A stretch of DNA of 64,000 nt from Parietaria judaica (lineage: Eukaryota > Streptophyta > Magnoliopsida > Rosales > Urticaceae), in assembly GCA_954871525.1 (NCBI GenBank), contig OX940869.1:20364001-20428000 (forward strand). The letters are read 5' to 3'. Positions 45,042 through 56,162 of the stretch are shown here, piece after piece. The position numbers and the translations under genes are program-made. The notes beneath the pieces were generated by a model that made no database searches, was not told the origin of the DNA, and worked only from the letters and a program-made list of their open reading frames with translations. How positions within the stretch are numbered: position 1 is the first letter of the stretch; each line of letters starts with the position of its first letter.

Positions 45042-45850
45042 ATATCTGGTAATGCAGGAGAGATAATTGGCCAATATTGCTACGGTAGTATCTAGAGTAT
45101 TTTTGTAGTTTCTTTTAGTTATATAAGATAATGTGGAATCATAATGTGGAGAGAAAGAAATAAATAAAAACTTTGTTAGGTTGATTTGATTTAGGTTAGT
45201 GAGCAAGTTTTTACATGTTCTTTTCAAACATGGAAAAAATTACCCCCAAAGACTCAATTTCTCAATTTATTATTGAGTTAACTTATAAGTCTATAAGATA
45301 TGATAATTATTTATATATTTGGTATAGAAACTAAATAATCCACAAATTCTATGACTTAAATTTTAAACTTGAATGTATGAAAAGTCTCTTAAATTATTTA
45401 TGAAAAGACTCTTCACTTACTTGATCTAGTCACTTAGAGTTTTGAATATTTAGGACCCAACCAAAACCAATAAATAATTCACATATAGAGAAGAGGACGA
45501 ACAATACTTTTTCGCTATTCACGGGAACATCCAACACTTAGAAGTTAAAACTATATCCCTGATAAAAACACCATCTTAAAATATATTGCAATTAAATATA
45601 AATAAATAATCAGGAGATAATAGAGGAAATAAGTTAATTAAGGAAACAAATTGAGCACACCATGGTTATAAATTGAGAGAGCTATATATAAAATGAACAA
45701 TATTTTATTTTCTAATACTTAAGGCTGAGAACTATACAATCTTGTGAAAATGAGTTGTTCACAAAACAACTGCAAAAAGTCTCATTGTAACATAGACTTC
45801 AATTCTTATTTGAATTAACACACTTGTGATGCATATGATTTTAACATCGT
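45042..45850. other. AT-rich spacer
   Basis: I see no gene, repeat or element end here. It may be intron or 3' flank of the possible host gene at 45856-51940. Confidence 0.4.
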
Positions 45851-45855
45851 AAGTT

Positions 45856-46133
45856 CACGTTATAATTTTCATTTTGGCATACTCTGCCTGCATCATCGCA
45901 TTGTAAAAACGCATGTTCTCATCTAGCGAAGACCCACTAATGCTTGGAGGTGATAGAAAACATTGGGAAAAATATCATCAGAAACTCAATAAGCACTAAA
46001 CTCCAAAAAACATAGCCACATCTCTAGTATAATATACAAACATGCGTACATATACATATAATACATAATATAAAAGAATTCATAAACATCAATTGTTATT
46101 TTCTTACCAGAGGGGCAGAGAGCAATAATCCCG
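45856..46133 (-). pseudogene. Possible 3' exons of an unidentified host gene
   Basis: The minus strand shows an exon-like stretch ending CCCCTCTG/GTAAGAA (donor at 46109), an intron, then after TCGCTAG an open end DENMRFYNAMMQAEYAKMKI and a TGA near 45856. The phases of donor and acceptor agree only in one of two possible upstream frames. I do not recognise the protein. Confidence 0.3.
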
Positions 46134-46499
46134 CCAATGTAGGAGGGCCCGGATATCCGGGTCCTTTATTTATTTACTTTTTCGGAGTCGGATTATCCGA
46201 CTCCGTGTTTTTTTTTTCAAAAATTGTGTTTTGGTTCTTGATCTTTTAAAACGAAAACTTTATTTTTATTTGGGTTTTACCGAGTTTAAATTTCAAATTG
46301 TACTTTAACGGGTTTTAAATTCAAATTTCAAATTTTAAATATGATAAACATAGAGAGAAATAATTAGTGAAATAATGGGCCTCGTTAAAATCTCTCCGAG
46401 TCCCCCAAACGGGTGCGACTCGGGCGAGGAAAGAGCGCCGTAAGATTTTTATTAATATAATAGAGCAAATACAAAATAAAACGTACAATTACAAACCGA

Positions 46500-48591
46500 T
46501 TACTCCGGGTTCGCCACATTAAGCTCGTTGAAATAGTCTAACAACTCGTTATCTATCATTTGATTATCTTGTTTTCGTTTTTCGGCCAAAATCCAATCGT
46601 CGTTCTTCGGGACCGACGACCTCCGGAACTAGTGCTTGCTCCGCTATGTTGTGACGCCGGACTTGACACCGTCGGTGATCCTCCGTGCCCTCCAGTATGA
46701 GTTAGGTTGTAAAACACCCGATGCGTCGAAACACAGGGCGCTACGGATGCGTTGGTCGGGGGCGGCGTCGGGATGTTTTCCGTGTCTCCTTGTTGCTCCA
46801 TGTCCTCGTAATACTTCATCTCGTACTCCTTGTAAAGAAGCCTCATCTTCAATTCCGCGTCGGGATAGTCTTCGTCAAGGTATGGATCTCCCGTCAATTA
46901 TTGCATCATCGCCAAGATCGCCTGCAATTTACTGAACTTTAACGTAGGATCTATGATTATAGCCGCGCAAAACAAAAATGGAATATGTTTCTAATAAACC
47001 CTAAATTTTTCAATCATCGGTGTCAAAACGTTTGCAAATAAAGGGTTTTATTTTGCTTTGTCAAAATGAAGAATAATATAAAAAATGCAAGCTAAAGCTA
47101 AATGATATGTGGGTGAGTAAACATGAGATAAAGTAACGGTAATAGTATAAAAAAGGGATAGAAAAGACTGGAATTGAATAGCCATCATCCAATCGGATTC
47201 GTCGAGGTAGTCGTCCACGTGTCTTTGCTCTTGTCCGTTGATCCAGTTCGTAAGTAGCTACTTGTACGGTATGACCGCCTATAACATCAAGTAGGTAGAG
47301 TTCCACCGGATAGGCATATCCGGAAAGAACACTCGCTCCGCTTTGTGATATTCCCTGCAATATTCTAACCAAGATTCCGTGCGTATAGTAGATGATCGTA
47401 TGTACGTAATGACACTCCTAATTCTATCCATGCTTGGCTAACTAATATTTAAACTCCGCTTGAACTATCAAATTGATAATATAGCATGCACATCTTTGAA
47501 TCCTAAAATACGTTTTTCCAATTTCCAATCATCGTTAATAAAATGAGCTACGACGGAAATATAATCATCGTTAGTGTGACATTTCAAACAATCCGATGTT
47601 AACGTAAACTTATATGATGCTTTTTCAAATAATTTGTCTAACTCGACTCTTTGTTCATCGTAAAATTGAATAATTGTCTCTCTAGTTACATGACGCGAGA
47701 CATACCGGTAGTTTATCGGGGCAATGAACGCTAAAAATTTGTTCAAACCATCTCCCTAGGAAAACGATATCGGTAAACCATCGCGTATGATAAATCTAGC
47801 GAGAGCTTTCCTATAAATGAGATCGGATAAGCAACTTACCTCCTCCACCTTCATACGCTTTCAGCATACTTCGGCGTGCGCTTTGAGGTACGATGTGCCT
47901 TGAGTTTTTGGATCGGCCGGCTTTAATTCTCCACAACTTTGATATTTCCCGAATCTTTCCTTTTTTCATGTAGTTGGATTAGGTCTATAAATCGGAAAAA
48001 GTCGTTTTGCCATACTGGAGATGTTAGGTTCTTCCTCTTTCTCGGCTTTGGTGGTGCCCGGTTTGCCGGCGGCGGCGGAATAGGAGGCCGACCACAACCT
48101 CGGACCGGCGGTGGAAAAAATTCTTCTGCTTCGTCACCCTTTTCGTCCTCTTCTTCGCCCTCCTCTTGGTCGTCGTCGTCCTCGTCGTCCCCGCCTTCGG
48201 GATCTTTGTAATTTGGATCGTCGTCTCTTCCGTAGTTCATTGATTCCGAAGCGTCACGGTTTTGGTGATGTTGGACTTGGGCATCGTACGCCTCTTGCTC
48301 GCTCGACCATTCCGGAATATTATCTATAGCATTTTGAAGCACGTTAGTAAAACCACCGAATTGTTGACCATATATTACCGGAACGACCGCATTGGGATGA
48401 ATCAGTGGCGGTGGTAGACTAGAGGAACCCGGAGCATTTTGTTGGTAAACACTGCCATAATATGTATGTTGTATTTGTTGTTTTACCGGAGTTGGATGAG
48501 GAATACTATTAACCGACCCGGTTTCGGAACCGGTCCGTCCTTTTCCTCGGCGATCATCTCAGCCTCGAGAACGGTTATCGGAACTAGACAT
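46500..48591 (-). pseudogene. hAT-2 transposase, missing catalytic and dimerisation cores
   Basis: ATG at 48591 (MSSSDNRSRG then TGA), PGSSSLPPPL, FGGFTNVLQNAIDNIPEWSS, a long Asp/Glu-rich tract (about 48220-48120), PRKRKNLTSPVWQNDFF, and a BED-like finger ending YLKAHAEVC followed by TGA. Next come FLAFIAPINYRYVSRHVTRE and VVAHFINDDWKLEKRILGF; here it jumps to QRCACYIINLIVQA, deleting the segment that holds the catalytic-type LDNAS motif in hAT-1. It later has MTGDPYLDEDYPDAEL and, after a second deletion of the dimerisation core, the tail DDWILAEKRKQDN ending at 46500. A non-autonomous derivative with stops. Confidence 0.8.
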
Positions 48592-48721
48592 TGTAACTAA
48601 ATTAAACTATATTATAACTAAAATATATAATATAATAGATATTATCATAATAATATTGCAAGAATAACTAAATAAGTAATAATATTATAAGAGTATTAAT
48701 ACAATTATAAGATTACAAAAC

Positions 48722-49789
48722 TATTGGACATATGTGTCCTTAAAGAAGATATTTTATCCATTTGTAAAAGATTATGATATGTCATTGAATAAAGATGATA
48801 CGTATTATGTTAATCTTATTATAGTTTCTGGTAGAGTAAAATAGAATGTTTGTTTCCTTAGTTCATAAAGGATGCAATTATGTTATTATTATCACAACAG
48901 AGTCAATGTGAGGAAGAATTAATAATCATAATAAATGAACTTAAAATGTCTGTGTCCTGATCAACTGGGTGGGAGCCCATTAATCGTATAAGGTCATTAA
49001 TGTGAGTAAGTGACAATCCTATTCTGGATTTTGTGTGTGTCACACTCACTAGAAGTGCATTAAGTATGAAGCGTCTTCATACAAGACTGGACCTGACTTA
49101 AACTCCGGAAGTTATCATATAAGACCGTCACTGATAACTTGGAGTTGAGTCACTAGTAAATGATCAAATGGATATTCGATCTAAGTCATGAGTGATCTTG
49201 AGTCCGAGCTGCTGGCTTGATTGTTCTTCGATTTAACCGTTAAAGAACACAATATATTACCGTTGTTCCCAACACCATTATTTTGGGAACATGATAGTCA
49301 GCAGTAAGAGTAGCTTGGTCATAGACATGGGCATCACACAGCTCTCTTCAGAGTCATGAACATTCCCTTAATTATCGGTGGTGAGAAGTGAGAAGTACCC
49401 GTGCGCAACTTATGAATCGAAACCATAAGTGGGTTACTCATAATATTATTGACTGAGTCAAGGATGAAAATGCAATGAGGGGCATAACGGTAAAAACCAC
49501 CTGCTCGTGTGTGGATCATCAAGTGAAAGATCAATAACCCGCATTTGATTGTATCAATGGACACCCTGCTGTAATAAAGGGAATAATATATCAAACTTAT
49601 CCTTTAGATCGGAAATGATTTAATATCAACCGTAGGATTAAGATGATTGATTTTTGACCTAACCCTAATTCGAAAATAGTAGCTTGGTGACCAAGCTTAG
49701 GGTTTTCGAATTTGACCTAATTAATTGTATCCGTTAGATCGGTTTAAGATTTAATCTTTACCGTCGGATTGGAAATTAATTAATTATAT

Positions 49790-49837
<48 letters not shown>

Positions 49838-50994
49838 AGATAATGATATGGATAAAATAGAATTAGGCTTTTACCAAGTCTTAGAGTATTTGATTTTTTA
49901 TCCCAAATTAATTTGATCCATTAGATCGGTCTAAGATTAATCTAAGCCGTTGGATCTAGATAACTAATTTCGAAATTATCATTATTATATATATATATAT
50001 TTCGAAATTAAAATAAGTAGATAAGATTGGTTTTTTTATTTACCAAGTCTTTCTTATTTAATTAAATCCCTAATTAATTATATCCATTGGATTTAGATAA
50101 GATTAAATCTAAGCCTTTGGATTAGGATAATTAATTATATTTAATAATAATTTTCGAAGTTAAAAAAATATATATATATATATATATTCGAATTATATTT
50201 AAATAAGAGGATAAGATTGGTTTTTGTATTTACCAAGTCTTTCTTATTTAATTAAATACAAGTTTAATTATAACCATTGGATCTAGATGAGATGAAATCT
50301 CAACCATTAGATTGAAATAATTAAAGTATTTAAATATATATAAAATTCGAATTTTGGAGTGAAAATCTCTAATTCGGTTACGGGCCAAGTCTATAAATAG
50401 GGAGCTCATTTACAACATTCAACACACCTTCCCCAGAGCAAAAACTCGAGCTCTCCCTCTCTCTCTAGGGTCTGCGAGTTTTCTGCCTCTGATCTCTTTT
50501 CTGGTTCGGCTTAGGAGACTTTTTCTCCGGAAGCTTCAAAAGAACCTCAGTTAAATTTTGCGACGGAGTCCTGCCGGCGAAGTCCACGCTTCGGTATGAG
50601 GAGTCCAGGAGAATATCCCGGAAGATCACGGGTGTTTCCCTCAGCACCGGCGGAGCCCTGCCGAACTTCAGAGTCCGCAGTCAGAAACGTCAACTGAGGT
50701 ACGGCCTTATGCATTCGGTTAATAAATGCAAACATTTACCGCTTTCTATTTATTTCTTATTTCGACTATCATATTAATAATCAGTTGTGAATATTAACTA
50801 TCATATTAATAATGAGTTGTGAATATTAAATACGTAATATTTATCGGATCTTGTCAAAATGGTTATTACCCGATATCCGTGCCGTTACGATAACAAGTTT
50901 ATCCGCTTTAAAATAATTTTTTAAATGTTACTGGGACGGCTCGGAAGCATATTTCGTTGTAATGGAGTCAGGAATCAAATCCCGATTCCCAACA
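48722..50994 (+). mobile_element. Solo LTR 3 of the LARD family (2273 bp), TSD AAAAC
   Basis: AAAAC at 48717-48721 and 50995-50999 is a perfect TSD. It starts TATTGGACATATG (first G of TGTTGG lost) and ends GATTCCCAACA. It aligns with 15703-18657 except for a deletion of about 0.7 kb at 49591 (lacking the equivalent of about 16573-17300). TATAAATAG is at 50392-50400. It lies upstream of the hAT-2 start codon. Confidence 0.92.
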
Positions 50995-51000
50995 AAAACT

Positions 51001-51411
51001 ATAGGTTAAAATCGGATTTTTTCAGAGCTTGGGCGAGTTGAGAGAGTATGAGATGAAGATAAGGTGTTGTGTGAAAAAAATGAGGGAGAATTGTGGTTTT
51101 TACAGGGAGAAATGGAGAGAATCGAATAAAGTAGGTATAATTAATACCAACGGTCAAAAACAGGGGCAATTTCTACAAATGCAGAAAACTTTTTGGGGGC
51201 ACGCGAGAGAGCCGTTGGGCAACGGCTCTATCATCGTGGCCGTCCACGTGGAAGATCGCACGGCTCAAAACAAAGAGCCGTTGCGATTTTTTTTATTTTT
51301 TTTTAAATTGTCGGACCAAGATTAATCCGGGTTCGTATTTTTGTCGGACCCGGATATCCGGGTCCGTAAAAAAAATAAAAAAAATTGGAGGGTCCGGCTT
51401 TGTGTGTGTGA
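51001..51411 (-). other. 5' terminal region of hAT-2
   Basis: Non-coding and similar to 29560-29930 of hAT-1 (shared AGAGAGTATGAGATGAAGA-like leader, AACGG/CCGTT-rich tract, CCGGATATCCGGG end). Confidence 0.55.
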
Positions 51412-51940
51412 TTCTCCCGTGGTCAGGATGTCATGCAAACGTTGATCAACATTGAAGACAATCGATAGTCCCAAACAACCTCCTTCATTCAATATTTTAT
51501 ATATTCTAGTTCTAAATACTGCAAAGTAAAATGACATTTATCATTGCAACTACAAAACATAAATATGAAAAACTTAACATGTTTATCAATTCTATTACCT
51601 TTAAGGCTTAGAGAATTCATATAAGCCTTTTAACTGTAGAGCGCATATATTTTTATCCGACAGACATTGAAACAATATTGAAAACTTAAGAAATAAACTA
51701 TGTACCTCTATACTTTATACTTTCTTGCAGTGGTTATACGTATGAACAGACTTGGAAGCTTATCTTGACCTTGGAGAAATTCTTGCAGCTGAAAGAGAAA
51801 GAAAAGCACAGAGCTCAAAAACCTTCCGCGCAGCTGGCAAGACTCGCCACTATTTTCAGGGATAAGAAATTCAGAGGGATATACGGGGCCGTCACCCAAA
51901 ATGAAATTCTGCTTTTTCAAGGTAGCATATAAATTCAATA
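51412..51940 (-). pseudogene. Possible exons of an unidentified host gene
   Basis: On the minus strand: LGDGPVYPSEFLIPENSGES (51905-51850); an acceptor TTTCTCTTTCAG then LQEFLQGQDKLPSLFIRITT; and after TTTTACTTTGCAG (51529) KILNEGGCLGLSIVFNVDQR and LHDILTTG up to the hAT-2 edge. These open stretches with splice-like borders look like real coding exons, interrupted by hAT-2. I do not recognise the family, and a start exon is not seen; a retroelement begins at 52091. Confidence 0.3.
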
Positions 51941-51949
51941 ATTATGAAC

Positions 51950-52090
51950 GTATACATTCATATTATTTGTGAATCAATGAAATCATTAATATTATGAACG
52001 TATACAATGAACGTTCAACAATTATGAACGTATACAATATCAAGACCTTTGATATTCTATTTGTGAATCAATGAAATCATTAATATTATT
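51950..52090. repeat. Direct repeat next to element I
   Basis: A block of about 35 bp (TATTTGTGAATCAATGAAAT and onward) occurs at 51964 and again at 52057; ATTATGAACGTATACAAT occurs three times between. AT-rich and non-coding. Confidence 0.6.
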
Positions 52091-53508
52091 TGTTATGGGT
52101 GTTTTACGGAATTGATTTTTGTAAATTAATAAAAAAAGTTTTTTAATTAACGTTTTTTTTATTCAATTTATATTCAATTTTAAGCAAAATATTCACCGGA
52201 GATCCGTTTTCGCGAAACGAAGTATCCATATGTTTCTAAAAATATTGGGATACCCGAAAAGGACATAAAGTTTGTAAAATTCGGCCTCGGGACACAACTG
52301 GGACCAAAAAACGGTTCCGCAAGCACCCCGCAGGGCCCCACACGCTGCCATGTCACCCACGAGCCCCACACACCCTCCACGGGCCCACTTGGCCGCTGAT
52401 ATCATCGCCATGATGTCATCAACTTGGTGGCCAAGTTTCAGCCCGGAGTTAGGCGCAAGAAAGCGCGTGTGCGGGCGCGTGGGACCTCGGGTGAGTACGA
52501 AACTTGCAAATTGGGTTTCAAAATATCTCGGAGAGTAAAAAAACTATATAAATTTACTTCGGGGACTTCCCGGAGTAATTTATAATCGAATTTGAATCCC
52601 TGGCTCTTCCTATAAATAGAGACTTGGATTTCTCATTTCAATCATCTCGGAAACAACTAAAAAACTGACTATTTATTCGGCTTCCTCTCTCTAAAACTCG
52701 CCTAGAGCTCTCCTCGTCCCTCTAAAAACGCCTCCCCCCTCGGGTACTTGCCTAATGTTAAGCGTCGGAGGTGAATCAGGGGTTAGCCCCCCCGATTCTC
52801 CCTGACCTCGTGTGCTTTTTTTCCTAGGTTCTGAGCGCGAGGAATACGGCTAGAGCAGAAGCTCTGGAGAAATTTCTGGCACGGTTTACGACCTTCCCCG
52901 CTAGGTTCTGTTCTACGTGGTGTTCGTGATATCCCCCAGTCCATTATCTCTAGCAGATATACCGACTTTGCGGATAGATGTATCAGGACCCACAATACGG
53001 GTCGAGATGTCTAAAACCTCCGGAGACTATCTGGTGATCCGGACTATAGAGGAAATGACTAGGGCGGAAGCTCTGGACAAGGTCCTGACACGACTGTACT
53101 ATCTCGCCTGTTTAGATTCCGGTATGCGGACACGTGTAACCGTCCCTCTGTCTGTATGTACTGACTTTGCGGACCGGCCATGGACCCACATCGATGTTAA
53201 GAACCAGGCGGAGGGTTCTCGTCTGTCAGGATTCACAACGGGATCTTACCGAGATCCTCCCTACATGGAGACCGTGTCCCTAAGTGCTATCACCTTCCTG
53301 TAAACCAGCCTGGTCTGCCAGTGGTAACGATGTTACACGCAGCGGACAGAGCCCGGACCCACGGTCCATTGACAGAGGAGGATCCGTCTGATCCGAGGTG
53401 CCGAAGAGTCAACGCCCTACAACCCATTCACGGTCAACACACGACGTTGGGCCCGGCCCATACAACGGCATTGGGCTGCTAGAAAGTTCGATGCAAATTT
53501 CAGCATCA
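52091..53508 (+). repeat. 5' LTR of element I
   Basis: Start TGTTATGGGTG and end CAGCATCA are my best estimates; a primer-site-like TTTGGCGCTAGAAGGAGGG follows at 53513-53531, as in many Tat-lineage elements. TATA box CTATAAATAGAG is at about 52610-52622. The 128-codon ORF at 52917-53303 lies in the LTR and matches nothing known. Confidence 0.6.
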
Positions 53509-53560
53509 ATAGTTTGGCGCTAGAAGGAGGGTCCCACGAAATCATAAGCCTCTGATGACC

Positions 53561-54930
53561 ATGTCGAAATTGACAGATGGCACGTATTCCCGCCCTGCGG
53601 GAAGCATCGCTCTCAACACTCGGGCCCAGATTAACGCACGCCGAACTCAGGCACGAAACTTACCCGAGACGAGGAAAGAGAACAACTAGTCCGGCTGGAA
53701 GACAGCGTCTTCCGGTTGACCGGTCTGATGTCCAAACGCCTCGGCCTCAATGACGCCAATCTCAAAGGCACCGACGAGGAGGAAAGTCCATAGGAGGCTC
53801 TTGAGCTCACACAATGAGAGCCCCTCAGGACACAAGCAGATCCTTAGAACATTCAGGATCCAGAACAATCTCAGTCAAATCAAAGATCAGCCTTCGCCTG
53901 CCTCGGGAGAAACGAAGATGATGCCGACAGTGCAAGGGCACAGAGAAACCACTGTCTCCGGCGAGCGCACAGTAGAATGCGCACGGACGATGTGGAAGAT
54001 CTCTGGAGACATATCAACAGGCGAAGAGAAAGGTACCGCTACCGAGGAGACTCAGACGACGCAAAATCTGAGTCGTCTGAGAGACCTCGGTACGCCGCAC
54101 ATCGCTGCACGATGGGACAAGAAGACCCAGTCCCAGCACCTCCACAGGGCACAAGGCTGGAAAGCGAAGTCCAGGCCCCTAAGAAGAGAAGTGAAAGAGC
54201 TCGCCATAACCAATAGCTCAGATCCCGCCGTAAAGAGCATGGCAGACGGAATTATCTCCCCTCTCGCCGACCACCTGCTCGCCGACGATTTCGACGGAGA
54301 TTTGAGGTTCCCCTGGAACCTCATCTACGACAGTACCGGCGACCCCACCTACCACCTGGTCCAGTATCAGTTGTCCATGCGGGTAAAGAAGTGTTCGCCC
54401 TCCACAATGTGTCAGGCTTTCTGCTTCACACTCGTCGGGCCGCCTTCGAATGGTACCAGCGGCTCCCCAAGGGGTCGGTCGAATCATTCGAAGAGCTGAT
54501 AGAACGCTTCATCTCCCGCTTCGCGAGCTCGATAACCCAGCGCAAGGGGAAGTCGTACTTATGGTCGCTCAAGCAACGCAACAGCGAGTCTCTCCAAGCC
54601 TACTTGAAAAGGTTCACTGAAGAAGCTAACAAGGTTGTTAGCTACAACGACGACGATGCTGTCACCGCAGTAATCGACGGCCTTCCGATGGCCGAATTAT
54701 CACGCTCCCTTGTCAAGAAAAGGCCAAAATCCATGGCTGAATTAATGGCAAGGGCCGTAGAAGACATCGCCACCGACGAGTACTTCATCAGCAGAAATCA
54801 GCTAAAGCAAGACAAGCTAAATTACGCCAGCCAGAAAAATTTCAGTAACGAGCCTCAGAAGAAAAAGCAACGTAAGCTGCCCGAATCTGAAAGGCAACAT
54901 CGGCGACCCAGTCGGGAGGAGAATTTATGA
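53561..54930 (+). pseudogene. gag of element I (Tat lineage)
   Basis: It starts MSKLTDGTYSRPAGS at 53561 and hits a stop near 53687; several frames follow. The central part (54230-54385) reads RFPWNLIYDSTGDPTYHLVQ; after a frameshift near 54390 a 179-codon frame carries AAFEWYQRLPKGSVESFEEL, RFISRFASSITQRKGKSYLW and LQAYLKRFTEEANKVV, the Retrotrans_gag fold of Tat/Ogre-type elements. It ends in a basic Lys/Gln-rich stretch. Confidence 0.78.
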
Positions 54931-55059
54931 AGAAATGCAAACTACACCACTGTGACCGTGTGTCCGGCTACGATCTTTAGCCTACACAGGGAAAATTTTG
55001 GCCCCCCGACCACTGCCGCCTGCAGCAAGGAAGAACAAAAATCGGTACTGCGCTTAGCA

Positions 55060-56162
55060 CCAGGATCACGGGCACACAATAGCCGGATGCTGGGAACTAA
55101 AGAGAAAATCGAGCAGCTCATCCAAGACGGGCAAGTGAAAGAGTTCGTCCGGAAACTCCTGGCGGCGAGCGAGAAATAAGATAAACCCCCGCCTCAAGAG
55201 ACCGAACATCCCCGAAACGACAGCTCAAGCCAGCCTCGCCCAGAGAAGGAGCAGGCTAACACCCGCCAGTATCACATCGTATCCACCATCCTAGGCGGAC
55301 TAGAAACTGGGGACTCCAACAACAAGCGGAAAATGTACTTCCTAGCCAAACCATCACCTTCCTGGAGAAAAAAGCTCGCAGAATCTCGTACCCCCACAAT
55401 GACGCAATCGCTGTCGAAACTCTGATCGCCAACAACAGGGTGAAACGAGTACTGATCGACAACGGCAGCGCAGCCGACATCATCTTCAAGGCAGCCCTAG
55501 AACAGATGAATCTAGGGGGCTCGTCCGTACACCAATCAAAACCCTGCTCTACGGGTTTATTTGGAAGCCAGTCCTCGTCGAAGGAGCCATCGACCTGCTC
55601 ACCATGTTTTGGACAGAAGACAGAGCCCTGGTCACCAAAATGGTCAGGTACCTCGTAGTAGATCAACTCCCATCTTACAACATCATCATGGGGAGGCCGT
55701 CCTTCAACAAACTCCAGGCCATCGCCTCAACCTTCCTCCTACTCGTAAAATTCCCAACAGAAAACGGGATAGGAATCATGAAGGGGAGCCAGCGAGAATC
55801 CCGAACATGCTACGCCTAGGGGACGTGGTCGGGCAAAAAACGAGTTAATCGTCCACGCTGTCCAACAGCTGGACGTCGTACCTGCCACCACTCCTAGGGT
55901 AACACAAATGTTCGGCGAACCTCGAGACGAGAGGCGTAAACCCACGATGGAACCTTCCTCCGATGTGACGCAAGTCACGGTGGACGAAGCCAGGCCCTAG
56001 AGAACTGTCTCTATCGGCGCCCAGCTACCACTCATAATCAAGACACAACTGATCACCTTCCTGCGAGAGTTCAAGGATGTCTTCGCCTAGTCACACGCCG
56101 ATATGCCCGTCATTGACCCCGAGTTGGTCGTCCACCGACTCTACATCAAGAAAGGGAATACT
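55060..56162 (+). pseudogene. Protease and start of pol of element I
   Basis: HNDAIAVETLIANNRVKRVL, then IDNGSAADIIFKAALEQMNL with the D-N-G-S-A protease site of the Tat lineage, a frameshift, LVVDQLPSYNIIMGRPSFNK and FPTENGIGIMKGSQRESRTC, then stops, and SHADMPVIDPELVVHRL leading into RT. Coding breaks off near 56160, where an unrelated LTR fragment (G) starts. The RT resumes at about 58770. Confidence 0.78.

Larger units (their letters stand above)
46134..51411 (-). mobile_element. hAT-2: internally deleted hAT element
   Basis: Both ends carry a CCCGGATATCCGGGTCC block (46149-46166 and 51347-51365). An imperfect 8-bp duplication, TAATCCCG (46126-46133) and TTCTCCCG (51412-51419), suggests its limits. 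It holds a broken transposase gene (46500-48591), a 5' leader interrupted by solo LTR 3 and the terminal region 51001-51411, which resembles hAT-1's. Ends are approximate. Confidence 0.6.

Noticed and set aside
33326..45046. TSD for element H
   Set aside because: Flanks CATGG and ATATC do not match, so no duplication is claimed.
52917..53303. 128-codon ORF in the LTR of element I
   Set aside because: Lies between TATA box and primer site, without similarity; treated as LTR sequence.
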